Positions 16,514 to 24,611 of a DNA stretch of 53,463 nucleotides are shown here, one piece after another. Every line of letters starts with the position of its first letter. The first letter of the stretch is position 1. The notes beneath the pieces were generated by a model, which worked only from the letters and a program-made list of their open reading frames with translations, had not been told where the DNA came from and made no database searches. This stretch comes from Phascolarctobacterium_A sp902463975. GTDB taxonomy: Bacteria > Bacillota > Negativicutes > Acidaminococcales > Acidaminococcaceae. The position numbers and the translations under genes are program-made. The DNA is taken from contig NZ_CABQHJ010000019.1 of assembly GCF_902463975.1 (NCBI RefSeq), positions 1-53,463 of the forward strand. Direction: 5' to 3'.

Positions 16514-17446
16514 TTATAAAGAAGAATTCTTCAGAACCTCGTCCAGATTGCATACCTGCTGTGAATTACGTGTCTTGGAATAGAATTTGAGGAAATGCTG
16601 GGCAACGACGGAAAGCGGTCTGTCCTTAACCTTTACTACGGTCTTGTAAACGTCTGCCTTGATATCGGATATAGGACGGGTGATAAATTCTTCACCAAGG
16701 TCCTCTCCGGGCTCTACAGGCACGATAGAAACGGCTGCCTTGACGCGTGTCCATTCCAATGTAGTGCTGCGGGTTGTGCTAGTGCAGGTGATACGCGGAA
16801 CGATAGATGCTTGCGCACAGGCTTTGAGGAATATTTCGGAGCAGCCTGAGCTGATGCTCAAAGGTACATCCTCTAATTCCTTAAGAGTGACAACCTTTTT
16901 GCTGTCATCCAGAAAAACAGAGTTTTTATGGAAAACGGCTGTCAGTTCTTCATCGCGACGGAAGAGAACCTCAAAGTTATCCTGATGCTCTACCGGTACG
17001 CTCAAAATTCCCAGTTCGGTAATACCGTTAAGCATTTGCTGTGTCTGTTCGTTTATGCTTGCTTCAAACAGCTCACATTTGATATTAGGATAAAGAGCAC
17101 AGAAATCCTTGAGGGAGGATTTGATGAATAAAGCACTGCGGGAGTTGGCAATGCTGAAACGCAGCGTACCTACAACACCGCCCATGATGTTTTCGATTTC
17201 GCTTTTGGCAAGATCCTCCAAAGCACACATGTACTTTGCTTTTTGATAGAGGACGCGTCCTGCTTCGGTCAGGAGAATCTGACGGCTGCCGCGGGTGGTA
17301 ATTATCAGCTTGGTGCCGAAATAGTTTTCCAGAGCACGCAGCTGCTTGCTGAGGGCCGGCTGAGCGATATGTACGTAATCAGCCGCACCGGTAAAACTAC
17401 CGGCTTCGATAATTGCCAAAAAGTTTCTGTAATTGTCTAATTCCAT
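16514..17446 (-). CDS. LysR-family transcriptional regulator
   Basis: 310 residues. The N-terminal winged helix-turn-helix (about 1-60) has the typical FLAIIEAGSFTGAADYVHIAQ start and QPALSKQLRALE recognition helix. A linker helix and an effector-binding domain follow. It lies divergently from the small-protein operon at 17747, whose promoter and the next two downstream share a common element, so it is the obvious candidate regulator of that region and of the SLC13 carrier (inference). The 188 bases between its start and the element at 17635 hold A/T-rich promoter sequence. The start is preceded on its strand by GGAGG. Confidence 0.92.
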   Translation of the reverse strand: MELDNYRNFLAIIEAGSFTGAADYVHIAQPALSKQLRALENYFGTKLIITTRGSRQILLTEAGRVLYQKAKYMCALEDLAKSEIENIMGGVVGTLRFSIANSRSALFIKSSLKDFCALYPNIKCELFEASINEQTQQMLNGITELGILSVPVEHQDNFEVLFRRDEELTAVFHKNSVFLDDSKKVVTLKELEDVPLSISSGCSEIFLKACAQASIVPRITCTSTTRSTTLEWTRVKAAVSIVPVEPGEDLGEEFITRPISDIKADVYKTVVKVKDRPLSVVAQHFLKFYSKTRNSQQVCNLDEVLKNSSL

Positions 17447-17626
17447 GTTTTGCAGACCTCCAACTAATACTAAACTTATGTAAAATAGAAACAGTAATAG
17501 ATTCTAAATATAGGTATAATATAATTAGTTTATCATATTGCTAGTGTATTTTCAAGAATTACAACGATTAAGGCTATTATAGAACAGAAGAAAGCTAAAA
17601 AGCAATAATAAAATGTCATATCTATA

Positions 17627-17670
17627 ATTCCTATTAGCTATTTTTCTTATTAAGCAATATCTGTTATACT
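17627..17670 (+). promoter_or_regulatory. promoter 1 of the small-protein region, with shared upstream element
   Basis: ATTCCTAT (17627-17634), then TAGCTATTTTT (17635-17645), 19 bases, then TATACT (17665-17670). The -35 position reads TTTTCT, poor for sigma-A, so an activator probably binds the element. The same element at the same spacing occurs at 18145 and 18279. Confidence 0.7.
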
Positions 17671-17746
17671 AAATGCGTATAAAGCAGAGGCCTTATACAG
17701 AGCAAATTGACAAATTGACTTATTCAAAGCAAAGGAGAGAACAATC

Positions 17747-17926
17747 ATGGCTGAAACAAAAATGGCAGTCGAAAAAGAAATCGGTTTATTCGCACATCTG
17801 TGCCGTCAACGCAACGGTGCAGCAAAAGTATTCCCGCATTGTGGTGAAAAAGGCTTTGCCTTCAGCAGAAGAGTACAGGGCTTCAAACTGAGCGAAGCAT
17901 CCCTGAAAGCATTAAAAAGAGGTTAA
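17747..17926 (+). CDS. small protein, 59 aa, with KVFPHCGEKG motif
   Basis: ATG to TAA, preceded by the SD AAGGAGAG (about 17732-17739). It is basic and soluble: an acidic and Lys-rich N-terminus, then HLCRQRNGAAKVFPHCGEKG and a C-terminal basic tail ending ALKRG. The central motif KVFPH-x-GE-x-G recurs in the 65-residue protein at 18368 (KVFPHRGEDG). I know no family with it. The first gene of a short operon of its own, it is followed by a 25-codon ORF and a terminator. Another open frame overlaps from 17673 but lacks an SD and looks spurious. Confidence 0.65.
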   Translation: MAETKMAVEKEIGLFAHLCRQRNGAAKVFPHCGEKGFAFSRRVQGFKLSEASLKALKRG

Positions 17927-17934
17927 GAAGAAAG

Positions 17935-18012
17935 ATGAGCTTTGTACTGAACTATCTCAAAGAGTTGGACAGAGAATACTATAGTAAATGGTTTAAGAAT
18001 ATTTTGCTTTAA
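17935..18012 (+). CDS. putative 25-residue peptide
   Basis: ATG to TAA, 8 bases after the previous stop, with a weak SD (AAGAAGAAAG). The core YLKELDREYYSKWFKN resembles YLKQVDKKFYYRAIEN in the N-terminal half of the 65-residue protein at 18368. Identities or conservative changes cover nearly every position of YLK[QE][VL]D[KR]x[FY]Y. Together with the preceding gene it looks like a split version of that protein, or that protein like a fusion of these two. It would form an amphipathic, aromatic helix. Function unknown. Confidence 0.5.
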   Translation: MSFVLNYLKELDREYYSKWFKNILL

Positions 18013-18036
18013 GCTTTATACAGCAGCATTGTAATA

Positions 18037-18102
18037 TGCCAGTCCGCGAGCGATGACGTTATAGCCTACCTCCTTGTACGTCGTTGGCAGACTGGCTTTT
18101 TG
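18037..18102 (+). terminator. terminator of the first small-protein operon
   Basis: GCCAGTC (18038-18044) pairs with GACTGGC (18090-18096). Inner pairing ATGACGT with ACGTCGT extends it, and five T follow. It separates the 17747-18012 unit from the next promoters. Confidence 0.75.
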
Positions 18103-18134
18103 TTTGCCTAAAATATTCCTGACGGATATATAAA

Positions 18135-18180
18135 TAATGCTACATAGGTATTTTTGTTCCGGCGATAATTGTCGTATAAT
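18135..18180 (+). promoter_or_regulatory. promoter 2 of the small-protein region, with shared upstream element
   Basis: ATGCTACA then TAGGTATTTTT (18145-18155), 19 bases, TATAAT (18175-18180). No ORF starts before the next promoter, so this is probably a tandem promoter for the 18368-19859 operon. Confidence 0.7.
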
Positions 18181-18270
18181 ATAAAACTGCCTGCTATAAA
18201 AAACAAGTGGAAATTAGTTTCAAAATACATTTAATTACTTTCTGAAATATACTTAATTCATATAACTTCT

Positions 18271-18314
18271 ATTCCAACTAGGTATTTTTATTATTTTGGA
18301 ATATGTTGTATAAT
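18271..18314 (+). promoter_or_regulatory. promoter 3 of the small-protein region, with shared upstream element
   Basis: ATTCCAAC then TAGGTATTTTT (18279-18289), 19 bases, TATAAT (18309-18314). The -35 position reads TTTTAT. Predicted start is about 18321, some 47 bases before the 65-residue gene. Confidence 0.72.
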
Positions 18315-18367
18315 CTCTAACAGTGAAAGGCACTCTCCAAAAAGAACAAGAAAGGAGCTGATAAGTT

Positions 18368-18565
18368 TTGGACATTGCACTTATCATGAATGATGAAAAA
18401 GAAGATTCTAAGATTCGGGAGTACCTGAAACAGGTAGACAAGAAGTTTTACTATCGAGCTATCGAGAACAGGAAAAAGGAAGGTAAAGTCTTCCCGCATC
18501 GAGGCGAAGATGGTAAGCTCTTTGTAAACACTTTTCAATATGTAAACCTATTTAAGAAGAAATAA
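18368..18565 (+). CDS. small protein, 65 aa, with YLKQVD and KVFPHRGEDG motifs
   Basis: The start is TTG at 18368, preceded by AAAGGAG (about 11 bases away). An in-frame ATG at 18386 has no SD. The N-terminal half contains a charged helix with YLKQVDKKFYY, the centre has KVFPHRGEDG and the C-terminus ends in three lysines. The first part matches the 25-residue peptide at 17935 and the second the 59-residue protein at 17747. The stop lies 16 bases before the carrier gene, so it is the leader gene of that operon. A role in controlling the carrier is a reasonable guess but is inference only. Confidence 0.65.
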   Translation: MDIALIMNDEKEDSKIREYLKQVDKKFYYRAIENRKKEGKVFPHRGEDGKLFVNTFQYVNLFKKK

Positions 18566-18581
18566 GTGGAGGGAAATTTTT

Positions 18582-19859
18582 ATGACACCAGCAATTAAAT
18601 GCTTAATTCTGTTAGCAGTAGTTGCACTGTTATTCGTTACCGAAATGATTCCGCTGGCAATGACCGCGGTTCTGGCTGCTATAGCCTGCAGTGCATTGGG
18701 CCTGGTTCCTGAGAACCAAATCTTCCTTGGCCTGGCAGATTCTACTGTAGTTCTTTTTGGCGGTATGTTCGTCGTTGGCGCTGCTATGTTTTACACCGGA
18801 CTTGCTCAAAAGGTTGGCGGCGCTGTAGTAAAGCTGTTTGGTACCAATGAAAACAGCCTGATGTTTGGTCTTATGGTTATTGCAGCTGTTATGTCTGCGT
18901 TCTTGTCTAACACCGGTACCACCGCTTGCCTGATTCCTGTAGTTATGGGTATCTGCGCACAAGCAAAGCTTTCCGCTTCCCGTCAGCTGATGCCGTTGGC
19001 TTTCGCTGCCGGCCTTGGCGGTACCTGCACCCTGATTGGTACCCCGCCGAACATTCTGGCAAACGTTGCTCTGAAAGCAGCTGGTATGCCGGAGCTGCAA
19101 TTTGGCTTCTTTGAATATGCCTACATCGGCATTCCTATTACTGTTGCCGGCATCGTTTACATGATGTTCCTTGGCAAATATATCCTGCCGGAAGCTAAAA
19201 CCGATGAGGTTGCAGATGTAGAGCAGGAGATTGATGCTACTAACACTACTCCTAAAAAACAGATGATCTGCGGTATCATCATGGTTGGCGTTATCGGTTC
19301 TATGGCAACCAGCGTAGTTCCTCTGGAACTGGCTGCTGTTGTCGGAGCGGTACTGTGCGTACTGACAGGCTGCATCACTGAAAAACAAGCCTATAACTCC
19401 ATCGACTGGATTACCATCTTCCTGTTTGCAGGCATGATTCCTGTTGCAACAGCTATGAACACCAGCGGCGCTGGCAAGCTGATTGCTGAATTTACCGTAA
19501 GCCTGATGGGCGGTAACCCGTCTCCGTACCTGGTAACTGCAGTACTTTTCGGTTTGGCAGTTATCCTGACTCAGTTTATGAGCAACACCGCTTCTAAAGC
19601 TCTGCTGTGCCCGGTTGGCATTGCACTGTCTGCACAAATGGGTGCATCTCCGAAAGCTGTACTGATGGCAATCCTGATTGCTTCCAGCTGCGCATTCGCT
19701 TCTCCGGTAGGTACTCCTCCGAACACCCTGGTACTTGGCCCTGGCAAGTACAAATTCATGGATTATGTTAAATGCGGCGGCGGTCTGGTAGCAGTCAGCA
19801 TGATTGTTGCAATCATCGTTATTCCTATCGTATGGCCGTTCTTCCCGACTGCAGCATAA
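18582..19859 (+). CDS. SLC13 (DASS)-family anion:sodium symporter, probable dicarboxylate carrier
   Basis: 425 residues with about 11-12 membrane segments. Two inverted-repeat hairpins carry the family's SNT motifs: SNTGTT near residue 109 and SNTASK near residue 333, each followed by a GTPPN-type loop (LIGTPPNILAN and SPVGTPPNTLVLG). These form substrate and sodium sites in the divalent anion:sodium symporter family, whose substrates include succinate, malate and fumarate. Given the nearby methylmalonyl-CoA mutase operon, succinate is the likeliest substrate (inference). SD GGAGGG. Promoters 2 and 3 and the 65-residue gene precede it. Confidence 0.85.
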   Translation: MTPAIKCLILLAVVALLFVTEMIPLAMTAVLAAIACSALGLVPENQIFLGLADSTVVLFGGMFVVGAAMFYTGLAQKVGGAVVKLFGTNENSLMFGLMVIAAVMSAFLSNTGTTACLIPVVMGICAQAKLSASRQLMPLAFAAGLGGTCTLIGTPPNILANVALKAAGMPELQFGFFEYAYIGIPITVAGIVYMMFLGKYILPEAKTDEVADVEQEIDATNTTPKKQMICGIIMVGVIGSMATSVVPLELAAVVGAVLCVLTGCITEKQAYNSIDWITIFLFAGMIPVATAMNTSGAGKLIAEFTVSLMGGNPSPYLVTAVLFGLAVILTQFMSNTASKALLCPVGIALSAQMGASPKAVLMAILIASSCAFASPVGTPPNTLVLGPGKYKFMDYVKCGGGLVAVSMIVAIIVIPIVWPFFPTAA

Positions 19860-19896
19860 TTAATTAAAGACTCAGGTCTTACCACCTTTCTTAAAA

Positions 19897-19936
19897 TGTC
19901 TGCAACGCTCCCAAATGGGAGTGGTCAGCAGACGTA
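19897..19936 (+). other. compound hairpin downstream of the carrier gene
   Basis: GTCTGC pairs with GCAGAC, enclosing CTCCC with GGGAG. No T tract follows. It could be a 3'-end stabilising structure. From here to 20083 I see no ORF with an SD. Confidence 0.5.
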
Positions 19937-20083
19937 AATTGGATAGAGAACAATTTATTATAGACGGGGCGGAAGCTGCCCTGACGCACAAAGCTTCAAA
20001 GATGCTTACAATTACAAATTCCTTCTTTCTGTATATATTTGCTTAGGGGACATTGGCAATATATATAGGATATAAATGAAAAG

Positions 20084-20134
20084 ACTACCCTTCGTCATGT
20101 TGGACAGAGCATGGTGAAGGGTAGTTTTAATTTT
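20084..20134 (+). terminator. terminator downstream of the carrier operon
   Basis: A 16-bp stem (ACTACCCTTCGTCATG with CATGGTGAAGGGTAGT, one G-U), 10-base loop and tail TTTAATTTT. Confidence 0.85.
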
Positions 20135-20142
20135 GTACAGCA

Positions 20143-20211
20143 GATAAAAAACATTCCCCTATACTACATATAATAGTAGAAAATTAATTTACCATTATAT
20201 ATATGGGGAAT
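20143..20211 (-). terminator. terminator of azlCD (minus strand)
   Basis: On the minus strand ATTCCCC pairs with GGGGAAT around an A/T-rich stretch and is followed by GTTTTTTATC. It lies 56 bases past the azlD stop. Confidence 0.6.
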
Positions 20212-20267
20212 ATTATCTTCTGTATTACAGCTTTGCTGATATCTTTGTGCTTGCTTTCGAACATTTT

Positions 20268-20597
20268 TTACATAAACACATATTGCACCAGCAGCATATA
20301 GCCTATAGTGCCTGCTGCTATCGTCAGCAGCAGATTACGCAGGGTTGCCTGCAATATAACTGTCAGCGCTACGGCGATAGCTTCCGGAACGCCGTGGCTG
20401 CCGCTAAGAATTTGCGTATCCTTGAGGGAGTAGACAACAAGCATGCTCATAACGGCCGCAGGCAGCATTTTACCTAAAAATGCTACCAGAGGCGGCGTTT
20501 TTTTGTTTGCCGGAAACAGGATGAAGGGCAGAAAGCGCGTTAACATCGTGCCTGCTACAACGGCGGCAATAGTTATGATTTGTTCGGTAAAGGTCAT
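20268..20597 (-). CDS. azlD: AzlD, small subunit of a branched-chain amino acid exporter
   Basis: 109 residues with four hydrophobic segments, including the family pattern TRFLPFILFP. AzlD pairs with AzlC to export branched-chain amino acids or analogues. The ATG (20595-20597) overlaps the azlC stop as ATGA and has SD AAAGGAGG inside azlC. An in-frame extension reaching 20753 exists but lies within azlC and lacks family sequence. Confidence 0.88.
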   Translation of the reverse strand: MTFTEQIITIAAVVAGTMLTRFLPFILFPANKKTPPLVAFLGKMLPAAVMSMLVVYSLKDTQILSGSHGVPEAIAVALTVILQATLRNLLLTIAAGTIGYMLLVQYVFM

Positions 20598-21289
20598 AAT
20601 TTGATGCCTCCTTTGTAATATGCTGTGATAAATACCAGCAGCAGAAGCAGCATAGCCGGCGGAATAAAGCTTTGGGGACCGATGAGCACCAGGCAAACCA
20701 ACGGAATGACAATGCCTAAAACAGCAGGAGTGTGATTTTCTGTCGATTGCCATTGGCTGACGAAAATTGCCGTGAAGAGAGCGACGAGGGCAAAATCCAG
20801 GCCTTTGGTATTGATTTGCAGACTGTTGCCTAAAAGACCGCCGATGGTTGCGCCCGCTACCCAGTAGATTTGGTTCAGCAGATTTACGCAGACCATAAAG
20901 CAGCCCTTGTCGATGCCTTCGGGGATAACGGTATTACAGTTGATGGCGAAGGATTCATCACACATGCCGAAAATAAGATAAAATTTCTTCAGACCGGTAT
21001 TCTTAAATTTTTCAAGCATGCTCAGGCCGTAGAACAGATGGCGAGAGTTAATCATCAGTGCCATAAAAAAGCAGTACAGCGGATTGAAGGGACTAAGCAG
21101 CATTGTGACCAGAACGAATTCCATGCTGCCGGCAAAGACGAGAGCACTGGTAAAAAACGGATACCAGGGAGAAAAGCCCTTGCTGCAGATATAAAAGCCG
21201 TAGGAGATGCCTAAAAAAAGAAACGCTGCGCAAATTGGCAGCGTTAGTGGAAAAGCAGCTTTGAGTGCTTTGCTATATTTGTTGTTCAT
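20594..21289 (-). CDS. azlC: AzlC, large subunit of a branched-chain amino acid exporter
   Basis: 231 residues with about seven membrane segments. Family features include SALVFAGSMEFVL near the N-terminus and CDESFAIN in the middle. The ATG at 21289 has an AGG at a good distance. A GTG five codons earlier (21304) would give 236 residues. It forms the transporter with AzlD. No regulator is adjacent. Confidence 0.88.
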   Translation of the reverse strand: MNNKYSKALKAAFPLTLPICAAFLFLGISYGFYICSKGFSPWYPFFTSALVFAGSMEFVLVTMLLSPFNPLYCFFMALMINSRHLFYGLSMLEKFKNTGLKKFYLIFGMCDESFAINCNTVIPEGIDKGCFMVCVNLLNQIYWVAGATIGGLLGNSLQINTKGLDFALVALFTAIFVSQWQSTENHTPAVLGIVIPLVCLVLIGPQSFIPPAMLLLLLVFITAYYKGGIKL

Positions 21290-21362
21290 AATGAAAACCT
21301 GCACAATTCTTTAATTCATAGAAACTATGTAGGCTTTATTGTACAGTATCCTGCGGTAATTG

Positions 21363-22430
21363 TCAACGCTTGGGAGCCGGACCGCTGCTGGAGCGGGCAA
21401 CAAGACGGCATTTGTATTCTACATGAGTGATAGGCTCAAATTTGCCGTGGTGCTCATAGCTGGCAATTTCCTCCTGCAACAGCTTGAAGGCACTTTTGCC
21501 GCATTCTGTCAGCGAGTTATCGATAGTTGTGAGGTTGACGCCGCGCAGATGCGAGGGGAAGATGTTATCGAAACCGCAAAGGCTGATATCCTCGGGAATC
21601 TTCAGGCCTCTGTCGATAATGGCATTATATGCACCGTAGGCAACCATATCATTGATAGCGACTATCGCTGTTGTTTCCGGCAATGCTTCAAGACAGCGTT
21701 TGGCAAGCTCATAGCCTGTACTGTATTCTACTTCAACGTGCGAAAGCTCATAGTCAGAAGTAATCTCTTGAGTGAAGAGGGAAAGCTTGGCATCTGCTGC
21801 CTTGCAGGCATCCTCCAAACCCTGATAGCGGCGCACACGCGAGGTATGTTGGTCGTTGAGCGTTGTAGAAAGATAGGCAACATGCTTATGGCCTAAATCC
21901 GTAAGATGCTTGCCGATGAGCTGGCCTGCAGTAAAGTTATTCATGTCTACAGTAGCAAGCTCCAAATCACTGCGTCTGTCACCGATGGCAACAACGGGCA
22001 GATATTTGCTGAGCTTGTACGCCAGCTGCGGCTGTTGGGGAATCATGGCGAAGATGACACCGGCAACGTTAAATTTGCGGGCCTGTTCCATGATAAATTT
22101 TTCCGTATTTGTATCCCAATAGGTGGTGCGGACGGAGGTGACAAAGCCTTGCTTACGGGCAGTGATTTCAATACCCTGGATAATAGTAGTATAGAAAGGA
22201 TTGAATAATGAAGGACAGATAATAATGATTAGTGTATCTGAGGGCCTGACGAGGGCGTAGGCCTTTTCCTTGCTGCTTTTGTAGCCGAGCTCAGTGGCGA
22301 TAGCGTAGACCTGCTCAACAGTTTCCGCGTTGAAGCGGTCAATACTGCGCCTGTTGAGAATCATCGATACGCTGGCAGGCGAAAGACCTGCCTTGGCAGC
22401 AATATCCTTCAGGGTAACCTTCTTAGGCAT
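21363..22430 (-). CDS. LacI-family transcriptional regulator
   Basis: 355 residues. The N-terminal helix-turn-helix VTLKDIAAKAGLSPASVSMILN is the LacI hallmark (about 5-26). A hinge and a periplasmic-binding-protein-like effector domain follow. The start at 22430 (MPKK) has SD GAAAGGA on the minus strand. An upstream in-frame ATG (22454) lacks one. It lies 48 bases downstream of the glycerophosphodiesterase gene, in the same direction, and probably controls the divergent promoter region at 23.2-23.46 kb (inference). Confidence 0.92.
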   Translation of the reverse strand: MPKKVTLKDIAAKAGLSPASVSMILNRRSIDRFNAETVEQVYAIATELGYKSSKEKAYALVRPSDTLIIIICPSLFNPFYTTIIQGIEITARKQGFVTSVRTTYWDTNTEKFIMEQARKFNVAGVIFAMIPQQPQLAYKLSKYLPVVAIGDRRSDLELATVDMNNFTAGQLIGKHLTDLGHKHVAYLSTTLNDQHTSRVRRYQGLEDACKAADAKLSLFTQEITSDYELSHVEVEYSTGYELAKRCLEALPETTAIVAINDMVAYGAYNAIIDRGLKIPEDISLCGFDNIFPSHLRGVNLTTIDNSLTECGKSAFKLLQEEIASYEHHGKFEPITHVEYKCRLVARSSSGPAPKR

Positions 22431-22478
22431 AAATACAATCCTTTCTAATGTCAATTAGCGTAAAGCGGTGGAAATGAA

Positions 22479-23207
22479 TTATTTTCCTGCAACTTTAGCA
22501 GCAATGTCAGGATAATTGGTAATCAGGACGTCAACGCCGGCATCAATCAATTCCTGCATCAGCTCAGCGTCATTAGGAGTCCAGGCCTGCAGGCCTACGT
22601 TGTGCGCGTGCAGATCAGCAGCAACGCCTTCCTTGCAGCAGAAGAAGCTGCAGGCGTTTACGGTTGCAGCACCTTGGGAGGCAGCGTAAGCGCCGACGTT
22701 CATCAGCCAGGTGTCCATCAACAGACCGCATTTTGCTTCCGGCATCAGCTTTTTGATTTTAGCGATGGTGTAATGGTTAAAGGAGGAATACCAGATCTGC
22801 TCTTCGAGACCGAATTCCTTAACCATGGCGATGAGCTTTTCTTCGATACCTTCATATTCAAAAACGCTGGTTTTGAGTTCAATGTTGGTAATCAGCTTGG
22901 TGGTTTTCAGCCAGGTAAAATATTCGCGTAAAGTAGGAATGGTTTGGCGGGGGAAGAAGCCCTTGACATTAACGCCAACGGAAAGAGTTTTCAGCTCCTC
23001 CAGAGTGTAATCCTTCAGCCAACCGCTGCCGTTAGTAGTGCGGTCGAGCTTTTCGTCATGCATGATGACGATTTCGCCGTCCTTAGTAAGCTGGATATCT
23101 AATTCAATGCCGTCAGCAACAGGTTCTTCTGCTACCTTTTGAAAAGCAAGCATTGTATTTTCAGGATAATAGCCGCTGAAGCCGCGGTGCGCAAAAATTT
23201 GAACCAT
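22479..23207 (-). CDS. ugpQ: glycerophosphodiester phosphodiesterase
   Basis: 242 residues, one GDPD domain. Catalytic and metal residues are visible: His7-Arg8 (AHRGF), PENT (15-18), Glu35 and Asp37 (GIELDIQ) and His50 (IVIMHDEKLDRTT). It lacks a signal peptide, so it acts in the cytoplasm on glycerophosphodiesters, releasing glycerol-3-phosphate and an alcohol. It sits with a LacI-type regulator, a divergent TRAP transporter and glycerol kinase, which suggests a module for glycerol compounds. Confidence 0.93.
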   Translation of the reverse strand: MVQIFAHRGFSGYYPENTMLAFQKVAEEPVADGIELDIQLTKDGEIVIMHDEKLDRTTNGSGWLKDYTLEELKTLSVGVNVKGFFPRQTIPTLREYFTWLKTTKLITNIELKTSVFEYEGIEEKLIAMVKEFGLEEQIWYSSFNHYTIAKIKKLMPEAKCGLLMDTWLMNVGAYAASQGAATVNACSFFCCKEGVAADLHAHNVGLQAWTPNDAELMQELIDAGVDVLITNYPDIAAKVAGK

Positions 23208-23228
23208 TTCTATTCCTCCTTAAGTTTT

Positions 23229-23246
23229 TTCAACAATATTCAACAA
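23229..23246. repeat. two TTCAACAA direct repeats upstream of the phosphodiesterase gene
   Basis: TTCAACAA at 23229 and 23239, 10 bp apart. They overlap the predicted transcription start of the minus-strand gene (-35 TTGTTT and -10 TAATAT at 23248-23253 on that strand). The same pair occurs at 23427-23444. Confidence 0.6.
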
Positions 23247-23358
23247 TATATTAGCACAAGAAAAGGTAAAAAACAAGTGGGACACAATAAGACCAACAGG
23301 GATAAAAAACGGCCAAAAGTAAGAACACATGAGGCTTTAGTAAAAATGCGTAAAATTA

Positions 23359-23395
23359 TTGACAATTTTGTGTCACTCTGATAATATGGTATCAG
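23359..23395 (+). promoter_or_regulatory. dctP promoter with overlapping palindromic operator
   Basis: TTGACA (23359-23364), 17-base spacer, TAATAT (23382-23387). The palindrome CTGATA-N6-TATCAG (23378-23395) covers the -10 box, the expected place for a LacI-type repressor. Confidence 0.7.
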
Positions 23396-23426
23396 ATTCA
23401 AAACGGGAATCTCTATCACAACAAAT

Positions 23427-23444
23427 TTCAACAAAATTCAACAA
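23427..23444. repeat. two TTCAACAA direct repeats upstream of dctP
   Basis: TTCAACAA at 23427 and 23437, again 10 bp apart, in the 5' untranslated region of dctP. The divergent gene has the same pair near its transcription start. Confidence 0.6.
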
Positions 23445-23463
23445 GGGATTTAGGAGGATGAAC

Positions 23464-24498
23464 ATGAAAAAGATCGTAGCTCTTCTGTTAATGTCTGTAA
23501 TGATGTTGGCTCTTACCGGTTGCGGCGGTTCTGACAAAAAAGATGAAAAGGCTGCAGGTTCTGACAAAAAGGTTGTTTTGAAGCTGAGCCATGTATTTTC
23601 TCCCGATGAGCAGCTGTACAAATCCATGGAATTGGTTGCTGAACGTATCAACAAGAAAACCAATGGCCGTGTAGAAATTCAATGCTTTGGTCAAAACCAG
23701 CTGGCTTGCTATAAGGATGGCCTGGAGCAGGTTGCCAACGGTGCTAACTTTATTTCTGTAGAAGATCCGTCTTACCTGGGCGACTATGTACCTGACTTCA
23801 AACCATTGGTTGGCCCGATGCTGTATCAATCCTATGACGAATATGAGAAGATGATTGAAACTCCGTTGGTTAAGGACATGGAAAAGAAAGCTGAAGAAAA
23901 AGGTATTAAGGTTCTGGCTCTGGACTACATCTTTGGCTTCCGTAATGTTATGACCAACAAGGTTATTACCCAACCTGAAGATATGAAAGGCCTGAAACTG
24001 CGTACTCCTGGCAGCAAGCTGTTCATTGATACCATCAATGCTATGGGCGCAACTGCTACCAGCCTGCCGTTCTCCGAAACTCTGTCCGGCGTTTCCCAAG
24101 GCGTTGTAGATGGTCTGGAAGGCTCCGAATTCACCAACATCGGCACCAAATGCTATGAGCACGTTAAAAACGTAGCTACCACCAAGCATTTCCTGGGTAC
24201 CTGCGGCGTATACATTTCCACCAAAGTATTCAACAGCCTGTCTCCGGAAGATCAGAAGATCGTTGCTGAAGAATTTGCTTACGGCGGTAAAGAAATGACC
24301 AAGATTTCCACCGAATCCTATAACAAGGTTTATAAGGAACTGGAAAGCAAGGGCGTTAAATTCAACGATGTTGACCATGCTGCTTTCGAAAAAGCTACCG
24401 AGCCTGTATTCAAACAGATGGAAGAAAAAGAAGGCGCAACTCCTGGCATCTATGAAAAGCTGAAAGCTGAGCTGGCAAAAATCCGCGCTGCAAAATAA
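23464..24498 (+). CDS. dctP: TRAP transporter substrate-binding lipoprotein (DctP family)
   Basis: 344 residues. Lipoprotein signal with lipobox LTGC (Cys20), so it is membrane-anchored on the outer face of the inner membrane. The TRAP pattern is seen in MKGLKLRTPGSKLFIDTINAM and the SFSETLSGVSQGVVDGLEG-like region. The start at 23464 is chosen because AGGAGG lies six bases upstream. It is the first gene of dctPQM, and substrate is unknown. Linked glycerophosphodiesterase and glycerol kinase hint at a glycerol-derived acid. Confidence 0.92.
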   Translation: MKKIVALLLMSVMMLALTGCGGSDKKDEKAAGSDKKVVLKLSHVFSPDEQLYKSMELVAERINKKTNGRVEIQCFGQNQLACYKDGLEQVANGANFISVEDPSYLGDYVPDFKPLVGPMLYQSYDEYEKMIETPLVKDMEKKAEEKGIKVLALDYIFGFRNVMTNKVITQPEDMKGLKLRTPGSKLFIDTINAMGATATSLPFSETLSGVSQGVVDGLEGSEFTNIGTKCYEHVKNVATTKHFLGTCGVYISTKVFNSLSPEDQKIVAEEFAYGGKEMTKISTESYNKVYKELESKGVKFNDVDHAAFEKATEPVFKQMEEKEGATPGIYEKLKAELAKIRAAK

Positions 24499-24534
24499 GC
24501 TGTAGATATTCTTTAACAGTCATAATGAAACACT

Positions 24535-24572
24535 AAGGAGCTACCACGCTGCATGCAGCGTGACAGCTCCTT
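24535..24572 (+). other. strong hairpin between dctP and dctQ
   Basis: AAGGAGCT pairs with AGCTCCTT, enclosing the perfect palindrome CACGCTGC-AT-GCAGCGTG. Only CCTTTG follows, so it is not a full terminator. Such hairpins often stabilise the binding-protein mRNA and lower distal expression. Confidence 0.7.
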
Positions 24573-24611
24573 CCTTTGCATAAGTATTACTATAAAAATG
24601 GAGGTAAAATT

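Noticed and set aside
17673..17891. 72-codon frame overlapping the 59-residue gene
   Set aside because: It starts inside the promoter leader without an SD. The 59-residue frame has a good SD and shares a motif with another protein in the region.
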